Source: Pseudarthrobacter enclensis (GTDB lineage Bacteria > Actinomycetota > Actinomycetes > Actinomycetales > Micrococcaceae). From it: a stretch of 64,000 nucleotides of DNA. Under the pieces are notes generated by a model that saw nothing but the letters and a program-made list of their open reading frames with translations, had not been told where the DNA came from and did not search any database. The translations under genes were made by a program, and so were the position numbers. Location: NCBI RefSeq assembly GCF_001457025.1, contig NZ_KQ758609.1, positions 32,967 to 96,966 of the forward strand, written 5' to 3'. Positions 14,625 to 24,194 of this stretch are shown piece by piece (within the stretch, counting starts at the first letter, position 1; each line of letters opens with the position of its first letter).

Positions 14625-17251
14625 TCGGTTACCTCCGTGTTGTCTTCGTTCGGCTCAGCGTCGCCCGAGGCGTCCTCTGACTCAACGGCCGGTGATTCTT
14701 CAGCCAACGTTACGTCATCCTCGCCGGATTCCTCTTCCTCAAGGCCGCGTTCGCTGTTGCGGGCCACCTCGATGATGCGGTCGTTTTTGTCCGGCTTGGC
14801 GAAGATCACGCCCATGGTGTCGCGTCCCTTGGCTGGAACACCGGCCACGGAGGAACGGACAACCTTTCCGCCCTCCATGACCACCAGGACCTCATCCTCT
14901 TCCTGGACGATCAGTGCACCCACGAGGTGTCCGCGTTCTTCCTGGTATTTGCCCACCTTGATGCCCAGTCCGCCCCTGCCCTGGAGCCGGTACTCCTCCA
15001 CGGCGGTACGCTTGGCGTAGCCGCCTTCGGTCACGATGAACACGAAAGACCCGTCGGTGACCACATCGGCGGCCAGCAATTCATCATCCTCACGGAACTT
15101 CATGCCGGTGACGCCGGAGGTGGCGCGGCCCATGGGACGCAGCGCATCGTCGGTGGCGGTGAAGCGGATCGACTGGCCCATGCGGGACACCAGGAACAGG
15201 TCGTCGGTTTCAGAGACCAGCTGGGCGGAAACCAGTTCGTCGCCTTCACGCAGGTTAATGGCGATGACGCCGGCGGAGCGGTTGGTGTCGTAGTCCTCCA
15301 GCCTGGTCTTCTTGACCAGCCCACGCTTGGTGGCCAGCACCAGGTACGGCGATTGCTGGTAGTCCTTCAAATCCAGGACCTGGGCAATGTGCTCATCGGG
15401 CTGGAAAGCCAGCAGGTTGGCCACGTGCTGGCCCTTGGCGTCGCGGCCGGCTTCCATCAGCTCGTAGGCCTTGGCGCGGTAGACACGGCCCAGGTTGGTG
15501 AAGAACAGAAGCCAGTGGTGGGTGGTGGTGACGAAGAAGTGTTCCACCACGTCGTCGCCCCGCAGCTGGGCGCCCTTGATGCCCTTGCCGCCGCGCTGCT
15601 GGGAGCGGTAGTTGTCGCTCCGCGTCCGCTTGACGTAACCACCGCGGGTGATGGTGACCACCATCTCCTCTTCGGGGATGAGGTCCTCCATGGACATGTC
15701 ACCGTCAAAGCCCATGAGGATCTTGGTGCGGCGGTCATCGCCGTGCTTGTCCACGATCTCGCCCAGCTCGGTGCTGATAATCCCGCGCTGGCGCTCCTCG
15801 GAAGCGAGGATCGCGTTGTATTCGGCAATCAGGGCTTCGAGTTCGGAATGCCTGTCCTGGATCTTCTGGCGTTCCAGCGCTGCAAGGCGGCGCAGCTGCA
15901 TGTCCAGGATGGCCCGGGCCTGCAGTTCGTCGATGTCCAGCAGTTCCATCAGGCCGTCGCGGGCGGCTTCGGTGGTGTTGGATGCCCGGATGAGGGCGAT
16001 GACCTCGTCCAGCATGTCCAGGGCCTTGAGCAGTGCGCGGAGGATATGCGCTTCTTCCTCAGCCTTGCGCAGGCGGTACCGGGTGCGGCGTGCGATGACG
16101 TCCAGCTGGTGGGTGACCCAGTGGCGGATGAAGGCGTCCAGGCTCAGCGTCCGCGGCACTCCGTCCACGATGGCCAGCATGTTCGCCGAGAAGTTGCTCT
16201 GCAGCTCGGTGTGCTTGTACAGGTTGTTCAGGACCACCTTGGGCACGGCGTCGCGCTTCAGCACAATCACCAGGCGCTGGCCGGTGCGGCCGGACGTCTC
16301 ATCGCGGAGGTCGGCGATGCCCTGGATCTTGCCGTCCTTGACCAGTTCGGCGATCTTGATGGCCAGGTTGTCCGGGTTGGCCTGGTACGGGAGTTCAGTG
16401 ACCACCAGGCAGGTCCGCCCCTGCAGTTCCTCCACGTTGACCACGGCCCGCATGGTGATGGATCCGCGGCCGGTGCGGTAGGCGTCTTCGATGCCCTTGT
16501 GTCCAAGGATCGTGGCGCCGGTGGGGAAATCTGGTCCCTTGACCCGGCGCAGGAGTTCCTCCAGGAGTTCCTCCCGGGTGGCGCCCGGGTTCGCCAGGTA
16601 CCACTGGACGCCGTCAGCCACTTCCCGGAGGTTGTGCGGCGGGATGTTCGTGGCCATGCCCACGGCGATGCCGGAGGACCCGTTCACCAGCAGGTTGGGG
16701 AACCGCGCCGGCAGGATGGTGGGTTCCTGGTTCTTGCCGTCGTAGTTGTCCTGGAAGTCGACGGTTTCCTCGTCGATGTCCCGCACCATTTCCATGGCCA
16801 GCGGCGCCATCTTGGTTTCGGTGTACCGGGGTGCGGCCGCGCCGTCGTTGCCGGGCGAGCCGAAGTTGCCCTGCCCCAGTGCCAGCGGGTAGCGCATGGT
16901 CCAGTCCTGGATCAGCCTGACCAGGGCGTCGTAGATGGCGGTGTCGCCGTGCGGGTGGTACTGGCCCATGACCTCGCCCACCACGCGCGCGCATTTGTTG
17001 AAGGACCGGTCCGGACGGTAGCCGCCGTCGAACATCGCGTAGAGCACGCGCCGGTGGACCGGTTTGAGGCCGTCGCGGACGTCCGGCAGGGCCCGGCCCA
17101 CAATGACGGCCATGGCGTAGTCGAGGTAGGACCGCTGCATTTCCGTTTGCAGGTCCACCTGCTCCACGCGGTCAATCAGCACGTCGCCTTCAAGAACGGT
17201 TTCCGGGTTCGCGGCGTCGGGGGCCGGCGTCTCGGGTGTTTCGTCGCTCAT
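14621..17251 (-). CDS. gyrA: DNA gyrase subunit A
   Basis: The 876-aa protein starts with an acidic extension, then the breakage-reunion domain: YAMAVIVGRALPDVRDGLKP, the quinolone-pocket helix HPHGDTAIYDALVRL, and the active-site tyrosine in APRYTETKM (about residue 142). The C-terminal DNA-wrapping domain has several blades with GRVYRAKAYELMEAGR- and KRTAVEEYRLQGRGG-type repeats and the GyrA-box QRGGKGIKG. It carries out negative supercoiling with GyrB, encoded 52 bases upstream. A very acidic C-terminal tail (EEEESGEDD) ends it. The stop overlaps the DUF3566 gene. Confidence 0.98.
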   Translation of the reverse strand: MSDETPETPAPDAANPETVLEGDVLIDRVEQVDLQTEMQRSYLDYAMAVIVGRALPDVRDGLKPVHRRVLYAMFDGGYRPDRSFNKCARVVGEVMGQYHPHGDTAIYDALVRLIQDWTMRYPLALGQGNFGSPGNDGAAAPRYTETKMAPLAMEMVRDIDEETVDFQDNYDGKNQEPTILPARFPNLLVNGSSGIAVGMATNIPPHNLREVADGVQWYLANPGATREELLEELLRRVKGPDFPTGATILGHKGIEDAYRTGRGSITMRAVVNVEELQGRTCLVVTELPYQANPDNLAIKIAELVKDGKIQGIADLRDETSGRTGQRLVIVLKRDAVPKVVLNNLYKHTELQSNFSANMLAIVDGVPRTLSLDAFIRHWVTHQLDVIARRTRYRLRKAEEEAHILRALLKALDMLDEVIALIRASNTTEAARDGLMELLDIDELQARAILDMQLRRLAALERQKIQDRHSELEALIAEYNAILASEERQRGIISTELGEIVDKHGDDRRTKILMGFDGDMSMEDLIPEEEMVVTITRGGYVKRTRSDNYRSQQRGGKGIKGAQLRGDDVVEHFFVTTTHHWLLFFTNLGRVYRAKAYELMEAGRDAKGQHVANLLAFQPDEHIAQVLDLKDYQQSPYLVLATKRGLVKKTRLEDYDTNRSAGVIAINLREGDELVSAQLVSETDDLFLVSRMGQSIRFTATDDALRPMGRATSGVTGMKFREDDELLAADVVTDGSFVFIVTEGGYAKRTAVEEYRLQGRGGLGIKVGKYQEERGHLVGALIVQEEDEVLVVMEGGKVVRSSVAGVPAKGRDTMGVIFAKPDKNDRIIEVARNSERGLEEEESGEDDVTLAEESPAVESEDASGDAEPNEDNTEVTE

Positions 17252-17303
17252 CTATGTTTTCCGTTTCAGGTATATGTCAGTTTCCGAATATAGGGCGCTG
17301 GCC

Positions 17304-19391
17304 CTAGATGTCGAGGAACCTGACGTCCTTGGCATTCTGCTGAATGAAGTTGCGGCGCGACTCCACGTCCTCGCCCATCAGGACAGAGAAGATTTGGTCC
17401 GCAGCGAGGGCATCGTCCATGGTCACCTGCAGCAGCGTGCGGCGGTCCGGGTCCATGGTGGTGTCCCACAGCTCGGTGTAGTCCATCTCGCCCAGGCCCT
17501 TGTAGCGCTGGATGCCGTTGTCCTTCGGGATGCGGTGTCCGGCGGCCTGCCCCGCCACCAGCTTCGCGTCGCGTTCGCGGTCGCTGTAGACGTAGTCGTG
17601 CGGGGCGTTGGACCACTTGATGCGGTACAGCGGCGGCTGGGCGAGGTAGACGTAGCCGTTCTCGATCAGGGGACGCATGTAGCGGAACAGCAGGGTCATC
17701 AGCAGCGTGGTGATGTGCTGGCCGTCCACGTCGGCATCGGCCATGAGGACGATCTTGTGGTACCGCAGCTTGGCGAGGTCGAAGTCCTCGCCAATGCCGG
17801 TTCCGAACGCAGTGATCATGGACTGCACTTCGGCATTGCCCAGCGCTTTGTCCAGCCGTGCGCGCTCCACGTTCAGGATCTTTCCGCGCAGCGGCAGGAT
17901 GGCCTGGGTTTCGGGGTTCCGTCCGCGTTTGGCCGAACCGCCTGCGGAGTCACCCTCCACAATGTAGACCTCGCACTTTTCCGGGTCCTTGGAGGAGCAG
18001 TCGGAGAGCTTTCCGGGCATGCCGAACGATTCCAGCGGGCTCTTCCGGCGCGCATTGTCACGTGCCTTCCGGGCAGCCATGCGTGCCTGCGCCGCGGAGA
18101 TCGCCTTGCGGATCACGTCGCGGGCGGGGCCGGGATTGCGCTCCAGCCAATCGCCCAGCCCGTCGGTGACCACACGCTGGACGAAGCCCTTGACCTCGGA
18201 ATTGCCAAGCTTGGTCTTGGTCTGGCCCTCGAACTGCGGTTCGGACAGTTTCACCGAGATGACGGCGGTGAGCCCTTCACGGATGTCATCACCCGTAAGG
18301 TTGTCGTCTTTTTCCTTGATGATGCCTTTTTCGCGCGCGTACCGGTTGACCAGGGAGGTCATGGCCGCACGGAACCCTTCTTCGTGGGTTCCGCCCTCGT
18401 GGGTGTTGATGGTGTTGGCGTAGGTGTGGACGCTTTCGGAGTAGGCGTTGGTCCACTGCATCGCCATTTCCAGGGCGATCTTCCGTTCGGTGTCCTCGGT
18501 TTCGAAGGCGATGACGTCCTCGTGGACCACGTCCACCTTCTTGCCGGAATTCAGGTGCCGGACGTAGTCCAGGAGGCCTTCGTTGTACTGGTACACCACC
18601 GTGCGATGCTCGGCGCTGACCTCGCCCTCGGTGACCATGCCGTCCAGGTCCGGATCGGCGTCGGCGTCGTCTTCTGCGGGTACGCGTTCGTCGGTGAGGG
18701 TGATGCGCAGGCCCTTGTTGAGGAAGGCCATCTGCTGGAACCGGGCCCGCAGCGTCTCGAAGTCGAACTCAGTGCTTTCGAAGATCTCCGGGTCGGGGTA
18801 GAACGTCTGCGAGGTGCCGGTACGGTCCGTTTCTTCGCCCTGGACCAGGCTGCCCTGAGGCTTGCCGCCATTGGCGAAGGACATCCGCCAAACGTGGCCC
18901 TGCCTGCGGACCTCGGTGTCGACCCGGGTGGACAGGGCATTGACCACGGAGATGCCCACACCGTGCAGGCCGCCGGAGACGGCATACCCGCCGCCGCCGA
19001 ACTTGCCGCCCGCGTGCAGGATGGTCATGACCACTTCGACCGTGGGTTTGTGCTCCGTCGGGTGCATGTCAACGGGGATGCCGCGGCCATCGTCAACCAC
19101 TTTGACTCCGCCATCGGCCTGCAGGACCACCTCGATGTGGCTGCAGTAGCCGGCCAGCGCCTCATCCACCGAGTTGTCCACCACTTCGTAGACCAGGTGG
19201 TGGAGGCCGCGGGGCCCGGTGGAACCGATGTACATGCCCGGACGCTTGCGGACAGCCTCAAGGCCCTCGAGGACAGTGATGTCGCTGGCGCCGTACTCCC
19301 GTGGAGTGGCTCCGGCAGGTGGGGTATCAGGGGTGCGGCCATCCTCGACTGCTGTATCTGCTGCCAGAATATCTGTAATGTCGTTAGCCAC
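17304..19391 (-). CDS. gyrB: DNA gyrase subunit B
   Basis: From GTG 19391 the product is 695 aa. The GHKL ATPase part has EVVDNSVDEALAGYCSHIEV, VVDDGRGIPVDMHP and GGLHGVGISVVNAL. The TOPRIM part has EGDSAGGSAKRGRN, PLRGKILNVE and DADVDGQHI, and the tail has YKGLGEMD. It supplies ATP hydrolysis for gyrase. The chosen start has AGAGGAG about 10 bases before it. The frame is open for 44 more codons, but those are not GyrB-like. A leader of about 380 bp separates it from dciA; within it TTGACA (19580-19585) and TAGAAT (19585-19590), read on the minus strand, could be promoter elements. Confidence 0.97.
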   Translation of the reverse strand: MANDITDILAADTAVEDGRTPDTPPAGATPREYGASDITVLEGLEAVRKRPGMYIGSTGPRGLHHLVYEVVDNSVDEALAGYCSHIEVVLQADGGVKVVDDGRGIPVDMHPTEHKPTVEVVMTILHAGGKFGGGGYAVSGGLHGVGISVVNALSTRVDTEVRRQGHVWRMSFANGGKPQGSLVQGEETDRTGTSQTFYPDPEIFESTEFDFETLRARFQQMAFLNKGLRITLTDERVPAEDDADADPDLDGMVTEGEVSAEHRTVVYQYNEGLLDYVRHLNSGKKVDVVHEDVIAFETEDTERKIALEMAMQWTNAYSESVHTYANTINTHEGGTHEEGFRAAMTSLVNRYAREKGIIKEKDDNLTGDDIREGLTAVISVKLSEPQFEGQTKTKLGNSEVKGFVQRVVTDGLGDWLERNPGPARDVIRKAISAAQARMAARKARDNARRKSPLESFGMPGKLSDCSSKDPEKCEVYIVEGDSAGGSAKRGRNPETQAILPLRGKILNVERARLDKALGNAEVQSMITAFGTGIGEDFDLAKLRYHKIVLMADADVDGQHITTLLMTLLFRYMRPLIENGYVYLAQPPLYRIKWSNAPHDYVYSDRERDAKLVAGQAAGHRIPKDNGIQRYKGLGEMDYTELWDTTMDPDRRTLLQVTMDDALAADQIFSVLMGEDVESRRNFIQQNAKDVRFLDI

Positions 19392-19770
19392 AGGCGCTGC
19401 GACTCCTCTGTTCTCGATGATGGCCGGCCGGTTTCTCTTCCCATGGGAAAAGCCACCCGCCAACAGGCACAAACTTATGGCGCCGGTGACGTGCTGACGG
19501 TCGGTGATCCACGCTCCGCACACGCGAAGCGCGCGGAGAACGGACTGAAGTCAACGTTTCATCCGCGCCCAGTTTTCTGTGTCAATTCTACCGCGAACAG
19601 GCGCATATCCCCGCATTCCAGGGCCTTCGCCGGCAGCGAATATGCCTGTGCGAGGCTCTGGGACCCACTCAGGGCCGCCCAGGAGAACGGCCTCCGGGTG
19701 CCTATACACGCCGCGGCCCTTGCAGCGCCCTACACGGCGTTGGGCGCAGTTTCAAGAGCCGCCATCCGGA
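19392..19770. other. Intergenic leader between dciA and gyrB
   Basis: About 380 bases without a gene. Long frames crossing it are extensions of frames antisense to gyrB. Candidate minus-strand promoter hexamers TTGACA and TAGAAT overlap at 19580-19590; only one can be used and neither has a perfect partner at 17 bp. No DnaA box, riboswitch or hairpin of note was seen. Confidence 0.5.
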
Positions 19771-20328
19771 CTATCCGTACGTGTCCCGCGGCCCGCGGCC
19801 GTTGACGCTGCGTCCGCCCTTGCGCCAGGTTGGGGCTGAGGGGCCAAGGACCTGGATGCTGGTGACCACTCCGTCCCCGAGTTCAGTCCGGAATTTTTCC
19901 AGCAGGCTGGTGCTCAGGAGCCGCAGTTGCGTGGCCCAGGCTGTGGAGTCGCACCGGACGTGGAGGGTGGTGTCGGTGAAGCTTTCGGGTGTGCAGTGCG
20001 CCGATATATCGGGGCCCACCAGGGTGGCCCATTCAGCCATGACGGAACCGACCGCCACCGGGGACGTCCAGCCGCGCTCTGCCACGAGGCGTCCCACCAC
20101 CTTCCCCAGTCCAAGCGGGTCGCGGCCTGAAGCGTGGAACTGGCTGAATCCGCGGGTATCCCTGATGCCGCCCCTGGTTTTCTGGCCTGGGCGCTGGGCT
20201 TTGCGCCGGATTTCCCCACGGGCGGCGGCCGCTTCCCGCATCCGGTTGAGGGCGGCCTGGGGTGCATCGATGTGGTCGGGGTCGCGGCCGGGCTGGAGCC
20301 CGCCGGGTGACTCATTCTCCTTGCTCAT
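19771..20328 (-). CDS. dciA: DciA-type DUF721 protein, replicative helicase operator
   Basis: The 185-aa protein has a charged, Arg-rich N-terminal half (RREIRRKAQRPGQ-like, loosely conserved) and a C-terminal DUF721 domain: VVGRLVAERGWTSPVAVGSVMAEWATLVG, then AHCTPESFTDTTLHVRCDSTAWATQLRLL and LLEKFRTELGDGVV. DciA loads or stimulates the DnaB helicase in bacteria without DnaC. The gene overlaps the 3' end of recF by 17 bases, as in most actinobacteria (recF-dciA-gyrB order). ATG 20328 is chosen over the TTG three bases upstream. Confidence 0.93.
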   Translation of the reverse strand: MSKENESPGGLQPGRDPDHIDAPQAALNRMREAAAARGEIRRKAQRPGQKTRGGIRDTRGFSQFHASGRDPLGLGKVVGRLVAERGWTSPVAVGSVMAEWATLVGPDISAHCTPESFTDTTLHVRCDSTAWATQLRLLSTSLLEKFRTELGDGVVTSIQVLGPSAPTWRKGGRSVNGRGPRDTYG

Positions 20329-21523
20329 CAATGCCTCCCGGGATGACTTTCACCCGCCGTCCGGACAGTTCTTCCGGAATATCGGCGTCGACGGCGGCGG
20401 TCACCAGGACCTGTTCCGCGCCGGACACTATAGCCGCCAGTTTACGCCGCCGCTGGACGTCAAGTTCCGCGAAAACGTCGTCCAGGATCAGGATGGGGGC
20501 CGACCCGCCGGTCCGGGCATCATCGAGCATGACGTAGTAGGAGGCCAGCCGCAGGGACAGGCACATGGACCAGGTCTCACCGTGGGAGGCGTACCCCTTC
20601 GCGGGCGCCTGGCCCAGGACCAGTTCAAGGTCGTCCCGGTGCGGCCCCACCAGCGAGATTCCGCGCTCCAGCTCTTTCTTGCGTGCCTCGGCGAAGGCCC
20701 GTACATAGCGTTCGGTGAGCTGGTCCACGGAAAGGCCACGCAGGTCCTCGGTTTCGGCGCCGGCGTCCGGGACTGCCTGGCGCGCCGTAGCGCCCAGGGG
20801 CGTGCCGTCGTCGTCCATCTGGTTCTGGAGCGTGGAACGATAGGCGGCGTCCGCCGGTTTGGAACCGTCCGTCAGCTCCGCGTAGGCGCGGGCAAGGTGG
20901 GGCCTGAGGAGTTGCACCAGTTCCAGCCGGGCATGCAGGAGCTCCGCACCGGCTTTGGCCATGTGCTGGTCCCAAACATCAAGGGTGGCTTCGTGGGCGG
21001 CGGTGACCCTGCCGGCCTTGGCGGACTTGAGCAGGGCGTTGCGCTGTTTCAGGACACGGTCGTAGTCGCTGCGGGTGGCTGCGTGATGTGGAACCAGGCT
21101 CGCGAGCAGTTCGTCCAGGAACCGGCGCCGGTTAGAGGGGTCACCCTTCACGAGCGCCAGGTCCTCGGGTGCGAAAAGGACCGTCTGGCAGATACCCACC
21201 AGGTCCCTGGCCCGGACCGGGTTGCTCCGGTTGATGCGCCCGCGGTTGGCCCGGCCGGCATTGATTTCCAGTTCAAGGACCGTAGTCTGGCTGCCCCGGA
21301 CCAGGCGCGCCCGGATCAGGGCCCGGTCCGTACCGAAGCGCAGCAGCGGACCGTCGGAACTGACCCGGTGGGAGCTCAAGGTGGCCAGGTAGCCGATGGC
21401 TTCCATCAGGTTGGTCTTCCCGATGCCGTTGTAGCCAACCAGCACGGTGACGCCCGGCTTCAGGGCAAGGTCCACTTGGGCGTAGCTGCGGAAATCGGTC
21501 AGGGAAAGGTGTTCCAGGTACAC
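20312..21523 (-). CDS. recF: DNA replication/repair protein RecF
   Basis: The 403-aa SMC-like ATPase begins VYLEHLSLTDFRSYAQVDL. It has Walker A GYNGIGKTNLMEAIGYLA, the RecF middle region with FAPEDLALVKGDPSNRRRFLDELL, and the C-terminal signature/Walker B PILILDDVFAELDVQRRRKLA with GAEQVLVTAA following. It loads RecA at gaps with RecO and RecR. The GTG at 21523 is chosen because the conserved N-terminus begins there; the frame is open 67 codons upstream. It sits between gnd and dciA in the dnaA-to-gyrA block. Confidence 0.96.
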   Translation of the reverse strand: MYLEHLSLTDFRSYAQVDLALKPGVTVLVGYNGIGKTNLMEAIGYLATLSSHRVSSDGPLLRFGTDRALIRARLVRGSQTTVLELEINAGRANRGRINRSNPVRARDLVGICQTVLFAPEDLALVKGDPSNRRRFLDELLASLVPHHAATRSDYDRVLKQRNALLKSAKAGRVTAAHEATLDVWDQHMAKAGAELLHARLELVQLLRPHLARAYAELTDGSKPADAAYRSTLQNQMDDDGTPLGATARQAVPDAGAETEDLRGLSVDQLTERYVRAFAEARKKELERGISLVGPHRDDLELVLGQAPAKGYASHGETWSMCLSLRLASYYVMLDDARTGGSAPILILDDVFAELDVQRRRKLAAIVSGAEQVLVTAAVDADIPEELSGRRVKVIPGGIDEQGE

Positions 21524-21561
21524 GCGGGTTTCGACTACTCCGGGACTGCAGCCGGTGGCTG

Positions 21562-22446
21562 CTACTTGGCGGGACGGGTGGCGTGTCCGCCGAACTGGTG
21601 CCGCAGCGCGGACACCATCTTCATGGCCGGCGAGCTGTCCTCGCGCGATTCGAAGCGGGCGAACAGCGCGGCCGTGATAGCCGGCGCCGGGATGGCATTG
21701 GCGATCGCTTCCTCCACCGTCCAACGGCCTTCACCGGAGTCCTCGACGTAGTCGTCGATGTTCTGCAGTCCGGGATCCTCTTCCAACGCCTTGACCAGGA
21801 GGTCCAGCAGCCAGGACCGCACCACCGTGCCCTTTTGCCATGCCCGGAAGGTTCCCGGCAGGTCGTTGATGATGTCCTTCGAGGCCAGCAGCTGGTAGCC
21901 CTCGGCGTAGGCCTGCATGAGCCCGTATTCGATGCCGTTGTGCACCATTTTGGCGTAGTGGCCTGCTCCGACACCGCCCACGTGGACAAAGCTGTCCGCC
22001 CGTTCGCCTTCCGGCCGCAGCGCGTCGAAGACCGGCAGGGCAAGCTCAATGTCGGCGGGATCGCCACCGGCCATGAGGCCGTACCCGTTCTGCAGGCCCC
22101 AGACACCACCGGACACGCCGCAGTCCAGGAAGCGCAAGCCCTTCGCGGCGAGGAGTTCACCGTGCTTCTGGTCTTCGGTGAAGCGGGAGTTGCCGCCGTC
22201 GATAACCAGGTCGCCCTGGCTCAGCTTTTCGCCAAGCTCATTGATCACGGCGTCAGTGATGGCACCCGCGGGGACCATAACCCAGATGATCCTGGGCGCC
22301 GGGATGGCGGAGATGAGGTCATCCACCGACTGGACGTCAGTGACATCGGGGTTCCGGTCGTACCCGGTGACGTCAATGCCGTTCCTGCGCAGCCGTTCGC
22401 GCATGTTGAAGCCCATTTTGCCGAGGCCAATCAGTCCAATGTGCAT
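21562..22446 (-). CDS. gnd: 6-phosphogluconate dehydrogenase, decarboxylating, short (NAD-type) form
   Basis: The 294-aa protein starts MHIGLIGLGKMGFNMRERL, a Rossmann GLGKMG motif. It has the substrate-binding GGNSRFTEDQ, the CGVSGGVWGLQNGYGLMAGG stretch, and the catalytic region HYAKMVHNGIEYGLMQAYAEGY with Lys and Asn conserved. It converts 6-phosphogluconate to ribulose 5-phosphate plus CO2. At about 300 aa it is the short YqeC/GntZ class rather than the 470-aa Gnd. A gnd gene between dnaN and recF is a recurring actinobacterial arrangement, so its place here is not an insertion. Confidence 0.95.
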   Translation of the reverse strand: MHIGLIGLGKMGFNMRERLRRNGIDVTGYDRNPDVTDVQSVDDLISAIPAPRIIWVMVPAGAITDAVINELGEKLSQGDLVIDGGNSRFTEDQKHGELLAAKGLRFLDCGVSGGVWGLQNGYGLMAGGDPADIELALPVFDALRPEGERADSFVHVGGVGAGHYAKMVHNGIEYGLMQAYAEGYQLLASKDIINDLPGTFRAWQKGTVVRSWLLDLLVKALEEDPGLQNIDDYVEDSGEGRWTVEEAIANAIPAPAITAALFARFESREDSSPAMKMVSALRHQFGGHATRPAK

Positions 22447-22540
22447 GGCGGAACTCTTTCTGCGCGAAGGATGGGTTGTGTTTCCCAACTAGGTAGCACC
22501 AACTGCCGATGTGGAGGTCCACAGCGGCAGTTCGCGCTAC

Positions 22541-23665
22541 TCAGTTGGGAAGGCGGACGGGCATCACCAGGTAGCGGTAGTCATCCTGGTCCTCGCCGTC
22601 TGCGTCGGCCTGGGCGGTGATCATGGCCGGCTTCGGTGCAGTGGTGAAGGAGAAGCGGACGAACTTGGTCTCGATGACGCTCAGGCCTTCCACCAGGTAG
22701 TGCGGATTGAAGGCCACCGTGATGTCGTCACCGGAAAGCTGGGCTTCCAGTTCCTCGGACGCCTGGGCGTCCTCTCCCGTTCCGGCGTCCAGGTTCAGCA
22801 GCCCGGCCGAGAAAGCGAGCCGCACGGGAGTGTTCCGTTCGGCGACCAGCGATACACGGCGGACAGCCTCCACGAGCTCCTGCGTCTGCACGGTGGCGTG
22901 GATGGGCGTGGATTCGGGGAACAGTGATCGTATCTTCGGGTAATCCCCGTCCACCAGCAGTGAGGTGGTGGTACGTCCGCCGCTTTCGAAACCGATCAAC
23001 CGGCTGTCGTCATCGGACAGGGCAAGGCTGATGTCGCCGCTGTTGCCCAGCGTCTTGGCAACCTCATTGAGCGTTTTGGCCTTGACCAGGGCGCTGGTGG
23101 AGATGCCGGGAGTGGCAGGTTTCCAGGGCACCTCACGCATTGCCAGGCGGTACCTGTCCGTGGCGAGGAGTGTGATCAGGTCATCCTCGATCTCCATGCG
23201 TACGCCGGTGAGGATGGGCAGGGTGTCATCCTTGCTCGCTGCGATGATCACCTGGGAAACCGCCTGTGCGAACGCATCGCCCTGGACTGTTCCGCTGACG
23301 GCAGGCAGGGAGGGCAGAGGCGGGTACTCGGCTTCAGGCATGGTGGCCAGGTGGAAGCTGCTCCGGCGGCAGGTGAGCGTGACCTTGTTGCCGTCCGTTT
23401 CGACATCCACCGGCGCTGAGGGCAGGCTGCGGCAAATGTCCGCCAGGAGGCGGCCCGAGACCAGGATGGTGCCTTCATCGCGGATATCCGCGGCGATCTC
23501 AAGACGCGCGGAAGTTTCGTAATCGAAGCTGGAGAGGCTGACGGTTCCGGCTTCGGCCTTCAGGAGAAGGCCGGACAGGACCGGTACTGGCGGCCGCGGA
23601 GACAACGAGCGGGCTGTCCAGGTAACGGCTTCTGCCAGGACGTCCCGATCGACTCTGAACTTCAC
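22541..23665 (-). CDS. dnaN: DNA polymerase III sliding clamp, beta subunit
   Basis: From GTG 23665 the product is 374 aa, starting VKFRVDRDVLAEAVTWTARSL. Three repeated clamp domains are visible: VPVLSGLLLKAEAGTVSLSSFDYETSA, DTLPILTGVRMEIEDDLITLLATDRYRLA, and VRLAFSAGLLNLDAGTGEDA with the C-terminal YLVMPVRLPN typical of the family. The clamp tethers polymerase III to DNA. The frame runs 35 codons upstream into the origin side but without conserved content. It is the first gene to the left of oriC. Confidence 0.97.
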   Translation of the reverse strand: MKFRVDRDVLAEAVTWTARSLSPRPPVPVLSGLLLKAEAGTVSLSSFDYETSARLEIAADIRDEGTILVSGRLLADICRSLPSAPVDVETDGNKVTLTCRRSSFHLATMPEAEYPPLPSLPAVSGTVQGDAFAQAVSQVIIAASKDDTLPILTGVRMEIEDDLITLLATDRYRLAMREVPWKPATPGISTSALVKAKTLNEVAKTLGNSGDISLALSDDDSRLIGFESGGRTTTSLLVDGDYPKIRSLFPESTPIHATVQTQELVEAVRRVSLVAERNTPVRLAFSAGLLNLDAGTGEDAQASEELEAQLSGDDITVAFNPHYLVEGLSVIETKFVRFSFTTAPKPAMITAQADADGEDQDDYRYLVMPVRLPN

Positions 23666-23770
23666 GGAAGGATGCCGCCTTTCATTGCTGCTGCCAGGTA
23701 TGGCCGGAAACGCCGCAGGGGTGCATCCGGAAAATTGTTGCTTCCGATCGGGCAGGTGCATGGTCCACAC

Positions 23771-24194
23771 AGGAGGAGACCACGCAAAAACCCGGGGATG
23801 GGAGCGCTGCAGACAGCTTAGCCCGAAGATCGGGGATTAACCCATCCCCCAAACCGGCCCCGACCCCCTGTGGGGCCCGCTGGCCCCTCCGCTGGTCCGG
23901 GGTATGGATCTTGTTGTTTGAGGGATTTTCAAATTTTTGGGATTCGTAGTGTTAATAACTGCTGTGGAAACTGTGGATAACCCGGTCTTGCGGTGCGGAT
24001 CCGCGGTTAAGCCCTGTTCATCCGCTGTGCGTTAAGTGGGTTTTAAACAGGGTGTGGATGGGGACAACCCGGAAGGCCATTTTTAACGATCCACAGACGG
24101 CTTAAGGGTTTTAAGCCCATTAATCGCGCTTGTCCCCTTAAGTATCCACAGGCTTATCCACATGCACCTGTTAATAAGGTATAGGTGCGGGGTT
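23771..24194. other. oriC: oriC, part 1: dnaA-dnaN intergenic region
   Basis: This gene-free, relatively AT-rich stretch carries DnaA boxes: exact TGTGGATAA at 23972-23980 and TTATCCACA at 24154-24162, with near matches AGTATCCACA (24141-24150), GTGTGGATG (about 24052) and GATCCACAG (about 24089). The element GTTAATAAC (about 23951) sits just before the first box. Several TTAA-rich patches (GGTTTTAAACAGG, TTTTTAACG, GGGTTTTAAGCCC) are candidates for the unwinding element. Location between dnaA and dnaN is where actinobacterial origins lie. Confidence 0.85.

Noticed and set aside
14927..17293. A 788-codon plus-strand frame opposite gyrA
   Set aside because: Antisense shadow; no family features, and gyrA is certain.
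17274..19805. An 843-codon plus-strand frame opposite gyrB
   Set aside because: Antisense shadow of gyrB plus leader; no recognisable domain.
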